This document shows, piece by piece, positions 54,727-64,000 of a stretch of DNA of 64,000 nucleotides (within the stretch, counting starts at the first letter, position 1; the number at the start of each line of letters is the position of its first letter). The notes under the pieces were generated by a model, which saw only the letters and a list, made by a program, of their open reading frames with translations, was not told the DNA's origin and did no database searches. Source of the DNA: Desmonostoc muscorum FACHB-395 (lineage in GTDB: Bacteria > Cyanobacteriota > Cyanobacteriia > Cyanobacteriales > Nostocaceae). The stretch spans positions 62,001 through 126,000 of the forward strand of contig NZ_JACJSF010000012.1 in assembly GCF_014698035.1 (NCBI RefSeq), given 5' to 3'. Position numbers and translations under genes: made by a program.

Positions 54727-54954
54727 GTATTTAGCGGTGTCATTATCAGGGTGTCTCTACTAACTATTTTCCCAGTCTCCAGTCTTCCCTAGTCCCTAGA
54801 CCTCTTATTTAATCATGAGAACGGATAAGTAACCTCAAATTCTCAAATACTCGATAACTGATACACTATATTGTAAGAGGTATCTGAAGTGTCATACTTA
54901 GTAATATCATCAGATAGTCTTTGCATCCTTAACACGTTTTAACGTGGATAACAC

Positions 54955-55257
54955 ATGAAAACTACTTCAGATTTAATTTCAGAATTTGAACAACTATTCA
55001 GACAAAAATTACAACTAAATAATTGTAAACTCAGAAAGAAAAGACAAGAGAATAATTATGAAATTATTACTCCAGCTAAAGACATTTTTTTGATGTATTG
55101 GTCTGAATTCCCAGAAGTTAGCTTAATATATCAGGCTGTAGGGGTACGAACTCAGCAGACTAGTGTTTATGAACGTGCTATCCGCTTGCACATTAGTTCT
55201 TGTTTGAGTAGTATTCAGGAAAATCCTACCTCTGAAACACCATTATTGGTGAAATAA
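54955..55257 (+). CDS. Small hypothetical protein
   Basis: The 100-residue product has an N-terminal helix (SDLISEFEQLFRQKLQL) and a basic stretch (CKLRKKRQENNYEI), with no membrane segment. The middle (KDIFLMYWSEFPEVSLIYQ) is hydrophobic and mixed. I do not recognise the family. A probable terminator follows at 55290-55329. Confidence 0.5.
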   Translation: MKTTSDLISEFEQLFRQKLQLNNCKLRKKRQENNYEIITPAKDIFLMYWSEFPEVSLIYQAVGVRTQQTSVYERAIRLHISSCLSSIQENPTSETPLLVK

Positions 55258-55289
55258 ATAATACTTAGATAACCCACATAATATTTACT

Positions 55290-55334
55290 AAACTCTCGCC
55301 AGTTTTTGTAATATAACTGACGAGGGTTTTTCAC
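55290..55334 (+). terminator. Probable terminator with imperfect stem
   Basis: AAACTCTCGCCAG (55290-55302) pairs with CTGACGAGGGTTT (55317-55329), two mismatches in 13, and ends in TTTTT. It fits termination after the 54955 gene. Confidence 0.5.
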
Positions 55335-55361
55335 CTAAAATCTGTTGATCGAGAGATAAAA

Positions 55362-55835
55362 ATGCAATCTGAAAAAAATCAAGATCCAGATCAGCTAGAT
55401 TATAAAACCTTGTTAGCCAATGCAAAGCAAGCCTTAAAACTTGAATATCATAAATCAGCCGCTTTAGCGTCCCAACTGCAAACCATAAAAACTCAGTTAG
55501 AGCAAGTTCAGGCTGAAAACAAAACTCTCAGGGAAAGTGGTTATGAAGATGTAGTTAAGCACTTTGAGGCACGGACTCAAGCAGCAGAAGCACTCGCATT
55601 AAAAACAGAAGTACGCCAAAGATTCCTTGAAGCCAATGGTTGCAAGGATGATGAGAGCTTTGATACTCTATGGGATAGCATTAAAAATAAGATTCAGATC
55701 CAAGACGGCGAAGTGAGAATCGTTGCTCCAAATGGTACTCCCAAATTCACCTTAACGGGCAGCATGATGACTTTGAGGGATTTTATTCAATCCCTCAAAA
55801 AAGACCCAATCTCGGAAAAATTTTTCTTGAGCTAG
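55362..55835 (+). CDS. Hypothetical coiled-coil protein
   Basis: The 157-residue product has a coiled coil (residues about 14-65, LKLEYHKSAALASQLQ to KTLRESGYED), then an acidic stretch and a C-terminal segment (VRIVAPNGTPKFTLTGSMMT, then LRDFIQSLKKDP). The coiled N-terminus plus this tail vaguely resemble phage capsid scaffold proteins, but similarity is too weak to assign. No other phage gene is nearby. Confidence 0.5.
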   Translation: MQSEKNQDPDQLDYKTLLANAKQALKLEYHKSAALASQLQTIKTQLEQVQAENKTLRESGYEDVVKHFEARTQAAEALALKTEVRQRFLEANGCKDDESFDTLWDSIKNKIQIQDGEVRIVAPNGTPKFTLTGSMMTLRDFIQSLKKDPISEKFFLS

Positions 55836-55892
55836 AGAGCCAAATTAATCAAAGGCTTTCGCTATAAGTAGACTAAAAATTGTAGTAGAAAG

Positions 55893-56075
55893 CTATTCAT
55901 CTTCGTCTCCTGGCGGTCTTTCGCTCTCGCTTTGTTGGGCGTTCCACTCCAAAATAATGCGTTCCAACATCTCAGACTGCGTACAGCTATTAACATCCGC
56001 GTACATTTTAATCAACTGCCTCACTTCAGGACTAATGTGGCGGATCTCTAGTTGGTTATTTTGTAGCATGTCCAT
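55893..56075 (-). CDS. Small ribbon-helix-helix-like protein
   Basis: The 60-residue product has a short strand followed by two helices (LEIRHISPEVRQLIKMYADV, then TQSEMLERIILEWNAQQ) and an acidic end (SERPPGDEDE). The layout fits a ribbon-helix-helix DNA-binding protein such as an antitoxin or regulator; no toxin gene accompanies it. Its target is unknown. Confidence 0.5.
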   Translation of the reverse strand: MDMLQNNQLEIRHISPEVRQLIKMYADVNSCTQSEMLERIILEWNAQQSESERPPGDEDE

Positions 56076-56184
56076 TAACTTTTAGTGTCTATTACATTAT
56101 GTTGAACCATTAAACTATGTCTGTTGCAATAAATTTTGTTAATGGCGATCTCTCTTTGTCGCCTGCTATGTGTTTTAGAATCCT

Positions 56185-59100
56185 TTAACCAGGAGGGGCT
56201 GCTTCTTCAAAGGGACGGATAATTGCAGGGGGTGGCGTAACTTCTGGTTTAAAAATTCCCTGTAAGGCTTGTTCTAAGGTTTGGGCCATGACAATCCGGT
56301 TTTCGTAAGCCACAACTACCCGCACCAGAGTTGGCAGACTATTCTGTGTGGCTTCTAAATAGATTGGCTCGACATAAAGCAGCGATTGCTCAATGGGAAT
56401 TACTAATAGATTGCCTTGAATAGCTTTCGACCCTTGGCGATTCCACAGGGAAATTTGCTGAGAAATTACCGGGTCTTGGTTGATCCGCGCCTCGATTTGC
56501 TCTGTACCATAGACCAGCCTTTCTTTTGGAAAAGTATATAACAATAACTTACCGTAATTAACACCATCCGATCGCGCGGCTAACCAAGCGATTAAATTAG
56601 TCCGTTGTCTAGGAGTATAGGGTAGAAACAGAATAAACTCTTCTGTACGAGAGGTTGCGCCAACAACAGGTGCAGTGGGTAGACTAGTAATCAAATAGTA
56701 TGGCTCTACCGGACGAGTTTCACTGCCATAGATTTCATTAGGAATCTGCCACTGGTCTTCCCGATTGTAAAATACCTGGGGATCGGTCATGTGATAGGTC
56801 ATCAACCGCTCAGATTGAATTTTGAAAAAATCCACCGGATAGCGGGTATGACTGCGGAGATTAACAGGCATTGTACTGAGCGGTTTAAACATTTGGGGAA
56901 ATATCCCCGACCAAGTGGCAATGATTGGGTCGCTGGGATCGGCAATATAAAAATTGACAGTACCGTTGTAGGCATCAATTACTACTTTGATAGAATTGCG
57001 AATGTAGTTGATCCCATCGCTGCCAGTATCTGAATAAGGATAGCGATCGCTCGTCGTGTAGGCATCAATAATCCAGTAAAGATAACTGGGATTACTGGGG
57101 AAATCTTCATTAGCAGCAGCAGCTACTAAATAGGGATCGCTGTCAAATTTCAAAAAAGGTGCGATCGCTTGAATTCTTTGCTTGACATTTCGCCGCAGTA
57201 GCAATTTTGTCTCTGGTAAAAAGTCCTGCGTCAGCACCATCTGCCAATCTTTCAAATGCATGGCAAATAACCACCGTCGCCATGCTGAACCGATTTCAAT
57301 GCCACCTAGACCCTCGTAAGAGTTGTAAACATTATCACTACCACTAGGGTAATCTAACTCTCTAACTCTTGTGCCAGTCATTACGTAGGTATTGTCTATT
57401 TCACCGTAATAGATTCGGGGTTGCCCAATGGGAATACTTTCGCGAATGGCTGGACTGGAAGTTGTGAGGGCGCTACTATTACCACTAATATCTTTGACAA
57501 AATATTCTGGTAGACCACCCGGCCCAACTGTATTAACTGGGCTAACAGTAAACCCGAAACCGTGGGTATAAATTAAATGGCGGTTAACCCATGTTTGAGC
57601 TTCCTGTGGTACGCCAGTGTAGTCTAATTCTCGTGCGGCAATCAGTACCTGCCGCCGTTCTGTTGCTTCATCCGCTTCCTGCTTCGGTTCTGATGACTTT
57701 TGGGGCGCTGATGGTCGAGGTGAAGTTACATCTGTTTTTAGAGTATACCGATCAATATCGGCATCAGGGAACCGATAATACGGCCGAATTTGTTGCAGTT
57801 GACGGTTAGTTTCTAACAGTGGTCGCTGATCCCAAAGGCGGATATTCCGAATTGTCAAGTCATTCTTTTGAATATCAGCTTCAGTCAGTGTTCCTTGAGG
57901 GTTGAAGCCTGTGGAATCGATCGCTTCTAAATCGAACGCTTGACGAGTCAAGGCGATAGTCCGTTGAATGTAGGGTTGCTCTCGCTGCAACTCATTAGGT
58001 TGGACAATTAAATATTGCACTACCGTTGGTAAAACAACGCCAGCCGCTACAACTAATACTAAATAAATCCCCAACCCGTAAAATACCAAGGAACGATACC
58101 GAGATTTGGGTTTCCAGAAAAACGTTCGCCAAAGTAGGTAAAAGGCGATCGCTACTGCCACAACACACAATATGGTATAAGCTGGCAACTGGGCTGTCAC
58201 ATCTGTATAGCTAGCACCATAACTTACACCACGGCTAGAATACACAAGTTCATAGCGACTTTGCCAATAACTCAAAGCCACTACCAACATTAATAAACCA
58301 CCCATACCGAATAAATGACGCTGCTGCTGAGGCGAAAAACCAGGGAAAATCCCCTGACTTAAACTATCCGCCGACAAAAGATAAGTAAGGGTAACGGCGA
58401 CGAAACCATACAAACATAATCCCATCAGCCAGAGTTCTAGCAGTTCCCAAAGGGGTAAAGAAAATATGTAAAAGCTGATATCTCGACCAAATAAAGGGTC
58501 AGTGCTGTTGAAAGGGGTGGGGTGGAAATATTGCAGCACCTTTGGCCAGTGTTGGAATAGGATGAATGCAAAAATGGGACTGAGTATAACCGCGATCGCA
58601 GTAAGTAAAAATTGGGGATAGATTAGAATTGCGATCGCTACTCCCCCAATTAAACCGAGATACCAAACTTGAGAGAAAATCTGCCTCAAAAGTTGCCAGA
58701 TTGTCTCTGGTCGAAATAGGGCGGGAATGGGTAGACTAGCCGGATTAACTGGAGAATGCCAGTAAGAAAGAACAATTTGACCATAGTGAACCAACATCAC
58801 CCCGATCAACAAGCTCAATATCAGGGTTAGGGGTAATAACCCGCGCAATCTCAATTTTTTAAAGCGTTGCGGTGTAAGTAGCCGGCTTTCGTCGCGTCTT
58901 GAATAATGAGGGCTGAGAAAATTTGTTAATTCACTCGTGAGTTTTGCTTCCTCATGCTTAACTTCCTCAATCTTCAGAGACTGGGAATATTTTAGCCGTT
59001 GTGCTAAACCCAGATTTAGCAGTAGATAGACAGCAGTTATCCCAGCTACTGCTACCCACAAAACACCACGAGTCATCACCCTCAACAAAAATACCTGGAG

Positions 59101-59214
59101 GTAGCCGACTTCCTGAAACCAAAAAATCTCTGCTCCGATGCGGGAACCGAGATCCAACAGTAACCCCAGCCCCAAGAATAAAATTAATAGTCTAAAGCCC
59201 CATTTCCAGATCAT
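56185..59214 (-). CDS. UPF0182 family large membrane protein
   Basis: The 1009-residue protein matches UPF0182: seven or so membrane helices in the first 400 residues (for example [36 protein letters not shown]), followed by a large soluble part. Characteristic pieces are [34 protein letters not shown] and [12 protein letters not shown]. The family occurs in cyanobacteria and actinobacteria and has no established function. A Ser/Pro/Glu-rich linker lies near residue 500. The gene is single on its strand; the adjacent small RHH gene shares the strand downstream. Confidence 0.88.
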   Translation of the reverse strand: MIWKWGFRLLILFLGLGLLLDLGSRIGAEIFWFQEVGYLQVFLLRVMTRGVLWVAVAGITAVYLLLNLGLAQRLKYSQSLKIEEVKHEEAKLTSELTNFLSPHYSRRDESRLLTPQRFKKLRLRGLLPLTLILSLLIGVMLVHYGQIVLSYWHSPVNPASLPIPALFRPETIWQLLRQIFSQVWYLGLIGGVAIAILIYPQFLLTAIAVILSPIFAFILFQHWPKVLQYFHPTPFNSTDPLFGRDISFYIFSLPLWELLELWLMGLCLYGFVAVTLTYLLSADSLSQGIFPGFSPQQQRHLFGMGGLLMLVVALSYWQSRYELVYSSRGVSYGASYTDVTAQLPAYTILCVVAVAIAFYLLWRTFFWKPKSRYRSLVFYGLGIYLVLVVAAGVVLPTVVQYLIVQPNELQREQPYIQRTIALTRQAFDLEAIDSTGFNPQGTLTEADIQKNDLTIRNIRLWDQRPLLETNRQLQQIRPYYRFPDADIDRYTLKTDVTSPRPSAPQKSSEPKQEADEATERRQVLIAARELDYTGVPQEAQTWVNRHLIYTHGFGFTVSPVNTVGPGGLPEYFVKDISGNSSALTTSSPAIRESIPIGQPRIYYGEIDNTYVMTGTRVRELDYPSGSDNVYNSYEGLGGIEIGSAWRRWLFAMHLKDWQMVLTQDFLPETKLLLRRNVKQRIQAIAPFLKFDSDPYLVAAAANEDFPSNPSYLYWIIDAYTTSDRYPYSDTGSDGINYIRNSIKVVIDAYNGTVNFYIADPSDPIIATWSGIFPQMFKPLSTMPVNLRSHTRYPVDFFKIQSERLMTYHMTDPQVFYNREDQWQIPNEIYGSETRPVEPYYLITSLPTAPVVGATSRTEEFILFLPYTPRQRTNLIAWLAARSDGVNYGKLLLYTFPKERLVYGTEQIEARINQDPVISQQISLWNRQGSKAIQGNLLVIPIEQSLLYVEPIYLEATQNSLPTLVRVVVAYENRIVMAQTLEQALQGIFKPEVTPPPAIIRPFEEAAPPG

Positions 59215-59974
59215 TCCTTGGCAGCCAAACTATCTGCATCAACGAAGGTATTTGATGCTTTCCCAAAAATTATTACTACTTTCCACGATAGCTGAATTCA
59301 CCGACACCTTAAAATTTATATCCGAAATTCAAAGTTTAATTCACGCACTTTACAAAAAGATCATGTTGTGTATAAGGAAGCGGGCGTAAATAATTGTCGT
59401 TGTGATAAGGCAATAGGCAATAAGTATAAGGCTTTTAGCCTAGTTCATTTTTTTTAAACCCCTCTCCAAACCTCTCCCCGAAAGGTCGAGAGGCTTTGAT
59501 TATTGCTCCCCTTCCCTACAAGGGAAGGGGTTGGGGGTTAGGTCTGAGAGAAAGTTGCACACGGCATATTCTTTGATAGGAAATACACTCAGGCGCTAGG
59601 AGTAATTCATGTAGATACAAAGGGGTGAGCCATTCCGATGAACGGCTTCTTTGGCATCAAGGAACTGGCATTAGCGTACCCCTGCGCGTAGGGCTTACCA
59701 ATTGCACTTACAACAAATGTGATTTTTAAAATCATCCATATTTGGTATTTCCTATCAATGCGTAAGTATTATATTATGGTTCATTTTATGCAAATAAATT
59801 CTTCAAAAAATATCGCTTAAGCACAACTTTTTTCAAATTATTTAAATTCTTCAATACCTGATGAGGTAAGGAAATTGGGGATATGTATAGGTTCTCAGTG
59901 AGATTAACTAAGAACAGAGATAATACTGCATGACTTAAGATGAATATATACTCCCATTCAAATGGATTCCCAGT
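59215..59974. other. Spacer with dispersed repeats
   Basis: This 760-bp gap between divergent genes contains the repeat block at 59458-59543 and a GC-rich block near 59675-59700 (CCCCTGCGCGTAGGGC), otherwise AT-rich sequence. No gene is supported. Confidence 0.45.
59458..59543. repeat. CT-rich palindromic repeat
   Basis: ACCCCTCTCCAAACCTCTCC, then GGTCGAGAGG, then CCCCTTCCCTACAAGGGAAG form nested hairpins. Related CTCTCC-type blocks lie near 10,050 and 48,980. Confidence 0.55.
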
Positions 59975-62038
59975 ATGCTCTGTTGTGTGAATCCCGATTG
60001 CCAAAAACCCCTAAATCCTGATAAAAATAACTATTGCCATAGTTGTAGAGCAGAATTAATACCCCTGCTGGGAGGTCGCTATCGTCCCACTCAGGTGTTA
60101 TCAGATGAGGGCGGATTTGGTAGAACCTATTTAGCAGAAGATGTACATAAGCTGAATGAATGCTGTGTTGTTAAGCAATTTGCCCCAAAACTTCAGGGAA
60201 CTGGGCCACTAACAAAGGCCATTGAACTATTTAAACAAGAAGCAAGCCGACTACAAGAACTCGCCGAACATCCACAAATTCCAACTTTATTGGCTTATTT
60301 TGAGCAAAATGGCTATCTGTTTTTAGTGCAGCAATTTATCGATGGGCAAAACTTGCTTAAGGAATGGGAAAGGCGCGGAAACTATAGTGAAACACAGATT
60401 CGTGAACTTTTGCTAGATTTACTGCCCGTACTGAAGTTTACCCATGTGCGGGGAGTGATTCATCGGGATATCAAACCACAAAATATTATTCGTCGTCAAA
60501 GTGACGGGCGATTAGTGCTAATTGATTTTGGAGCCTCTAAGCAGCTGACAGCAACAGTGCAGACTAAAATGGGTACTGTTATTGGCTCACACGGTTACAC
60601 TGCACTTGAACAGATGCAAGATGGCAAAGCTTACCCAGCCAGTGATTTATTCAGTTTGGGAGCGACTTGTTTTCATCTACTGACTGGGGTTCGCCCATCT
60701 CAACTGTGGATACAACAAGGCTATAGTTGGGTTGGGTCTTGGCGACAATATGTAATCAGTCCAGGTAGGGATGGGGTTTCTGTGTCTATAGAGTTGGGTG
60801 AAGTTTTGGATAAGCTGTTGCAACGAGATATCCAAAAGCGTTACCAATCGGCTGATGAAGTCATCGCTGACTTGACACCTGGGCTATCATCATTTTCACC
60901 ACTGCCCGTAACTCTACTTACACCAACATTTGCGTCTACTCCAGCAAACAAAAGGCCAGTTTTAACAAAACTAAATAAGACATTAAAAAGTCAACTGCTG
61001 TTAATTTCTAGCATTGTGGTATTGGGATTGGGGGGAGTTTGGTATTTTCAGACTCGCCCCCATACAATGAGCGAATATTCTCCGTCTAATTCTCCGCCTA
61101 CTTCTTTGCCTATTTCTGCGCCCTCAAAAAGCGATTTTCTACCCAAAGCCTTCAAAGGGCATTCCAGCGATGTGAATTCTGTAGCTTTTAGTCCTGATGG
61201 CACAACCCTTGGTAGCGCCAGTGATGATAAGACAATCAAGCTATGGAATCTGGCCAGTGGAGAGGAAATCCACACTTTAGAAGGACATTCCAATTGGATT
61301 TGGACTGTAGCATTCAGTCCTGATAGTAAAACCCTTGCCAGTGGTAGTGCAGACAAGACGATTAAACTGTGGAATGTGGAGACAGGAAAGTTAGTCCGCA
61401 CCTTAGAGGGAAATACCGACGGAGTTACTTCTGTAGCTTTCAGTCCTGATGGCAAAACTCTTGCCAGTGGTACTGCTAGTAAGGATATAAAAATCAAACT
61501 GTGGAATCTGGAGACAGGAAAGTTAATCCGCACTTTAGATGGACATACTGATGGTGTTCCATCTGTGGCTTTTAGTCCTGATGGCAAAACCCTAGCTAGT
61601 GGTAGTTGGGATAAGACAATTAAATTATGGAATCTAAATACAGGTAAGGAAATTCGCACTTTAAAAGGAAATGCAGATTCGATTCTTTCAGTTGCTTTTG
61701 CACCTGATGGCAAAACCCTAGCTAGTGGCAGTAAAGATAAAACAATTAAATTGTGGAATCTAAATACAGGAAAGGAAATCCGCACTTTAAAGGGACATAA
61801 AGATAAGGTTAATTCTGTTGCCTTTTTGCCCAGTGGAACTCAAAATGACCTTACCCTTGTCAGTGGTAGCAGTGACAAGACAATTAAACTGTGGAATCCT
61901 TTGACAGGTAAGGAAATTCGCACTTTAGATACAGGTTCTGGATATATTTATGCGATCGCCATTAGCCCCGATGGAGAAACTATTGCTGGTGGTGGAAGTG
62001 GTGAAAATATTCTCAAGATTTGGCAGCCGATTCACTGA
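59975..62038 (+). CDS. Serine/threonine kinase with WD40 propeller
   Basis: The 687-residue protein starts with a four-Cys zinc ribbon (CVNPDCQKPL and CHSCRAEL). A Hanks-type kinase domain follows: glycine loop EGGFGRTYLAED, VAIK-like CVVKQF, catalytic GVIHRDIKPQNI, DFGASK, and the APE-like GYTALEQM. Next come a membrane helix (LLLISSIVVLGLGGVWYF) and seven WD40 repeats, each with a VAFSPDGKTLASGS and KLWNL core, enough for one propeller. The kinase lies in the cytoplasm and the propeller on the other side of the membrane. Substrates are unknown. Such proteins are characteristic of filamentous cyanobacteria. Confidence 0.92.
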   Translation: MLCCVNPDCQKPLNPDKNNYCHSCRAELIPLLGGRYRPTQVLSDEGGFGRTYLAEDVHKLNECCVVKQFAPKLQGTGPLTKAIELFKQEASRLQELAEHPQIPTLLAYFEQNGYLFLVQQFIDGQNLLKEWERRGNYSETQIRELLLDLLPVLKFTHVRGVIHRDIKPQNIIRRQSDGRLVLIDFGASKQLTATVQTKMGTVIGSHGYTALEQMQDGKAYPASDLFSLGATCFHLLTGVRPSQLWIQQGYSWVGSWRQYVISPGRDGVSVSIELGEVLDKLLQRDIQKRYQSADEVIADLTPGLSSFSPLPVTLLTPTFASTPANKRPVLTKLNKTLKSQLLLISSIVVLGLGGVWYFQTRPHTMSEYSPSNSPPTSLPISAPSKSDFLPKAFKGHSSDVNSVAFSPDGTTLGSASDDKTIKLWNLASGEEIHTLEGHSNWIWTVAFSPDSKTLASGSADKTIKLWNVETGKLVRTLEGNTDGVTSVAFSPDGKTLASGTASKDIKIKLWNLETGKLIRTLDGHTDGVPSVAFSPDGKTLASGSWDKTIKLWNLNTGKEIRTLKGNADSILSVAFAPDGKTLASGSKDKTIKLWNLNTGKEIRTLKGHKDKVNSVAFLPSGTQNDLTLVSGSSDKTIKLWNPLTGKEIRTLDTGSGYIYAIAISPDGETIAGGGSGENILKIWQPIH

Positions 62039-62477
62039 AAAATGCAATGATTTTTACAGCAATTGATAGATAATGCAATACAAATTTTAGTATAAATATT
62101 AATTATGGGTATGCACATTTGCAGCATCAAATTACCACACAAAAATGCCAAGTAAAATCTATAAAATCATCCTGCATTTATTAAGCCCACCACTGACCGG
62201 AATTATTGTATTTTCTGCCTTCAATTATCAACATCTGTCATCGCTGAAGAGGTAATTTTTTCTTCTGTAATTGAGCTGGTTTTAATGCGAGCGCTGACTT
62301 CATTATTGCCTAATTTAATAGGCTCGGTAATATAATCTATACCAAAATGCTTATTTAATCGATTGCAAATGCAACTTTAAGCTGATTTATATTTGCAGCT
62401 AAAGATTGATGCTGGCGTTGTCAAAACTTAATATGCTTTAACTATTAGTTGTAGAAATTCAATTGAGGAATGTGATC
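62039..62477. other. Spacer with decayed gene fragment
   Basis: The gap between the kinase and the small exported gene contains a frameshifted minus-strand fragment (about 62221-62430). Otherwise nothing specific is seen. Confidence 0.4.
62221..62430 (-). pseudogene. Frameshifted remnant of unknown gene
   Basis: On the minus strand, codons from 62376 to a TGA at 62221 give a protein-like tail (NRLNKHFGIDYITEPIKLGN then SARIKTSSITEEKITSSAMT). Just upstream, another frame reads HQSLAANINQLKVAFAID and stops. The two join after a one-base shift, as expected for a decayed gene end. No start codon exists. The family is not recognised. Confidence 0.3.
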
Positions 62478-62777
62478 GTGAAAAGCTTTAATGTCTCTAA
62501 AATTTTAGGAAGTACTGTTCTAGCTCTAAGTTTGGCTACCTTACCCACAGTTATGCCTGCTTCTGCTCAAACAACAACAGCCCCTGATGGTACTGTTACA
62601 AACACTACTACAGACCGCGCTGCTACCGATCGAAATTATCGAGATGGGGATTGGGGTTTGTTGGGCTTGCTCGGTTTATTTGGTTTATTGGGTCGCAAGA
62701 ACCGCAAAGCTGATGATAATGTAGCTTATCGTGATCCTAATGTGGTAGGTACTCCTGGCTCCCGTTCTAACTATTAA
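62478..62777 (+). CDS. WGxxGxxG family small exported protein
   Basis: The 99-residue product has a signal peptide (VLALSLATLPTVMPASAQ), a Thr/Asp-rich middle and the sequence DWGLLGLLGLFGLLGRKNRK, matching the WGxxGxxG motif of small exported proteins. The start is likely the GTG at 62478, with GAGG nine bases before it; the GTG at 62472 or TTG at 62463 are alternatives. The hydrophobic WGLLG segment with its basic end resembles a short membrane or sorting anchor. Function is unknown. Confidence 0.7.
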   Translation: MKSFNVSKILGSTVLALSLATLPTVMPASAQTTTAPDGTVTNTTTDRAATDRNYRDGDWGLLGLLGLFGLLGRKNRKADDNVAYRDPNVVGTPGSRSNY

Positions 62778-62826
62778 TAATAAGTTGCATTCTAATTTTG
62801 CGTAATTCTTAAAAATTATTATGGGT

Positions 62827-62848
62827 AAAGCCTGCTGATGCAGGCTTT
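62827..62848 (+). terminator. Stem-loop terminator
   Basis: AAAGCCTG and CAGGCTTT pair perfectly around a six-base loop and are followed by GTTTGTATGTTT, 49 bp after the stop of the WGxxGxxG gene. Confidence 0.6.
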
Positions 62849-63008
62849 GTTTGTATGTTTACATAACTCCAACCATTGGGGAGTAAGGACGTATCAAGTT
62901 TCCTTGGTTCAGTTGTTAATTAGGGATTTTTCAAAAATAAAATTGGCGAACAAAACAGCACCATGACACTTCTAATTTTAGCCATTTTCGTGCAAACTTA
63001 GTAAAGTT

Positions 63009-63253
63009 ATACCAATTTTTTATGAAGCTGCATATAATTATATCCCCCCTAGCCCACGCCAGTCGCTCCACTACAGCGCTTCGCGCATCCTGCGGCGGGG
63101 GAGACCCCATCGCTTTTAGCGTCTCCCCTTGGGAGAAGACCGCGCTGGCTCCCCTTAATAAGGGGGGAACCGGAAAAACATCTATCAAAGTCCCCCTTTT
63201 TAAGGGGGATTTAGGGGGATCAAGATATATGGAACTTCACATTAAATTGGTAT
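63009..63253. repeat. 245-bp foldback (MITE-like) element
   Basis: Perfect 10-bp ends ATACCAATTT (63009-63018) and AAATTGGTAT (63244-63253) continue into imperfect inverted arms (GAAGCTGCATATAATTATAT facing ATATATGGAACTTC) and T/C-rich against A/G-rich blocks. The middle carries a GC-rich palindromic segment and TCCCCCTTTTTAAGGGGGAT. No coding content is supported. Confidence 0.6.
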
Positions 63254-63287
63254 TAGTTAGTGGTCATTAGTTATAATTTCAATAAAA

Positions 63288-63482
63288 ATGGAAGATTCAG
63301 TATTTATTATATTTCTTTCCTTTGGATTTCTTTGGGTTTTGATGGGAGTTGTAGGTTGGATTGCGTTTCTAAAATCTGAGGGTGAAGAAATTAAGTTTGG
63401 AAAATGGGGACTGATAGTTGCTATTCCAATCTTAATTCCAATAATTTTTACTTTGATTATTGGTGTTCTTTATCATAGGTAA
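63288..63482 (+). CDS. Small two-helix membrane protein
   Basis: The 64-residue product has two membrane helices (IIFLSFGFLWVLMGVVGWI and GLIVAIPILIPIIFTLIIG) joined by a charged loop (KSEGEEIKFGKW). The balanced hydrophobic/charged layout suggests a real small membrane protein, perhaps a toxin-like or accessory peptide, but no family is recognised. Confidence 0.45.
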   Translation: MEDSVFIIFLSFGFLWVLMGVVGWIAFLKSEGEEIKFGKWGLIVAIPILIPIIFTLIIGVLYHR

Positions 63483-63535
63483 AAACAGTAATTCTATCGT
63501 AATATTTATGTCAACCGCAGGTAAGCCTAAGTAGT

Positions 63536-64000
63536 TCACTTGTGAATTGCACCCCTGACCAAAATCACTGTACTTTCTACACCAGAGGCGATCGCTTCGG
63601 GAATATTACCTTGAATTGCCTGCTGCAATAATCCCTCGCGTGATGCTCCCAAAACTACAACATCGTAACCTTCGGTTTTCACTAGGTTAATCACACCTTC
63701 CGCTACTGAATCAGCTTGCACTGGGAGCGCAACTACAGTACTAGATAATTTTTGCCGTCGCATCAAATGGCGAATAGCTTGTTCTGAAATTGACATATCC
63801 GGCTTGAATTCAAATGGCTTAAACACCTGTGTCAAGTGAATTTGCGGTTCATTCCCCAATGTAATTAAAGCAGGTAATAACTTAATTGCTAGCGGAGAAT
63901 TGGGGCCACCAGCCATTGGTACTAACCAGCGATTGAACTGGGGGCTGGAAATTAGGGAGTGCCCAGTTGTGCCTAATTTTACTAACACGACTTCGCAGGT
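63536..64000 (-). CDS. Universal stress domain protein, 5' end cut by window edge
   Basis: The frame runs off the window on its 5' side, so only the C-terminal 154 residues are seen. They form a universal-stress (USP) domain: an opening strand and loop RWLVPMAGGPNSPLA, a middle ending YDVVVLGASREGLLQQAIQGN, and a final IASGVESTVILVRG. Such domains close many cyanobacterial transporters (chloride channels, antiporters) as well as stand-alone proteins. Which applies here depends on the missing part. The stop is 53 bp after the small membrane protein gene on the other strand. Confidence 0.7.
   Translation of the reverse strand, partial: TCEVVLVKLGTTGHSLISSPQFNRWLVPMAGGPNSPLAIKLLPALITLGNEPQIHLTQVFKPFEFKPDMSISEQAIRHLMRRQKLSSTVVALPVQADSVAEGVINLVKTEGYDVVVLGASREGLLQQAIQGNIPEAIASGVESTVILVRGAIHK

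Larger units (their letters stand above)
62778..63287. other. Spacer with terminator and foldback element
   Basis: This region contains the terminator of the WGxxGxxG gene and the 245-bp foldback element at 63009-63253. Apparent open frames inside the element are part of the repeat. Confidence 0.55.

Noticed and set aside
59786-60004. 72-codon minus-strand frame
   Set aside because: It overlaps the start and zinc-ribbon codons of the kinase gene and shows no family features.
61048-61785. 245-codon open frame antisense to the WD40 repeats
   Set aside because: Its repetitive composition simply mirrors the WD40 repeats on the plus strand, where a clear kinase-WD40 protein is encoded.
62931-63188. 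85-codon minus-strand frame and an overlapping plus-strand frame at 63022-63270
   Set aside because: Both are translations of the 245-bp foldback repeat.

Overview
The window looks like chromosome of a filamentous, Nostoc-like cyanobacterium. The evidence is the dense scatter of HIP1 octamers (GCGATCGC), chlorophyll and photosynthesis genes (chlM, petN, a ycf46-type ATPase), a three-gene pnt transhydrogenase, a GH100 neutral invertase, a cyanobacteriochrome-type histidine kinase, a WD40 Ser/Thr kinase, and the short tandem and foldback repeats typical of Nostoc spacers. Genes lie on both strands in short units. I saw no tRNA, rRNA, CRISPR array, intact insertion sequence or prophage.

Layout. 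1-9 kb: a truncated unknown gene, argC, an MFS exporter, glpK, a PAS-CRP fusion regulator and an exported thioredoxin-like protein. 9-17 kb: a class II glutamine amidotransferase whose start codon overlaps that of a divergent nucleotidyltransferase, a DUF423 protein, chlM, a CPA2 antiporter and an Rpn-type nuclease. 17-25 kb: sbcC, a four-repeat peptidoglycan-binding protein, an SH3 protein and the ycf46-type ATPase. 25-29 kb (minus strand): rpmH, rnpA, a PH-domain gene, yidC, jag and yceD, the conserved ribosome/RNase P/membrane-insertion block; rpmH is only 44 codons. 30-33 kb: the pnt operon. 33-36 kb: an HNH nuclease and a second Rpn nuclease among dispersed repeats.

35.5-42.7 kb is the most interesting section. 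A four-GAF histidine kinase with cyanobacteriochrome-like cysteines is followed by tiny petN and a 53-codon membrane gene. On the opposite strand come a hybrid kinase with an ETR1-like ethylene-binding membrane domain and a receiver-kinase. In Synechocystis an ethylene-binding domain and a cyanobacteriochrome are joined in one protein; here comparable modules sit in neighbouring genes, so joint light and ethylene sensing is a testable inference.

43-56 kb: a DEDDh exonuclease, a membrane-anchored Mn superoxide dismutase, an uncharacterised exported two-gene unit with a PEP-CTERM-like tail, an amino-acid permease, a lipoprotein carrying a FAM173-like methyltransferase domain, an SDR plus a neutral invertase, and small unknown genes. 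56-64 kb: a UPF0182 membrane protein, a kinase with a seven-blade WD40 propeller, a WGxxGxxG small exported protein, a 245-bp foldback element and the 3' end of a universal-stress-domain protein cut by the window edge.

All family names come from reading motifs by eye. No database search was run, and assignments of unnamed genes are tentative.
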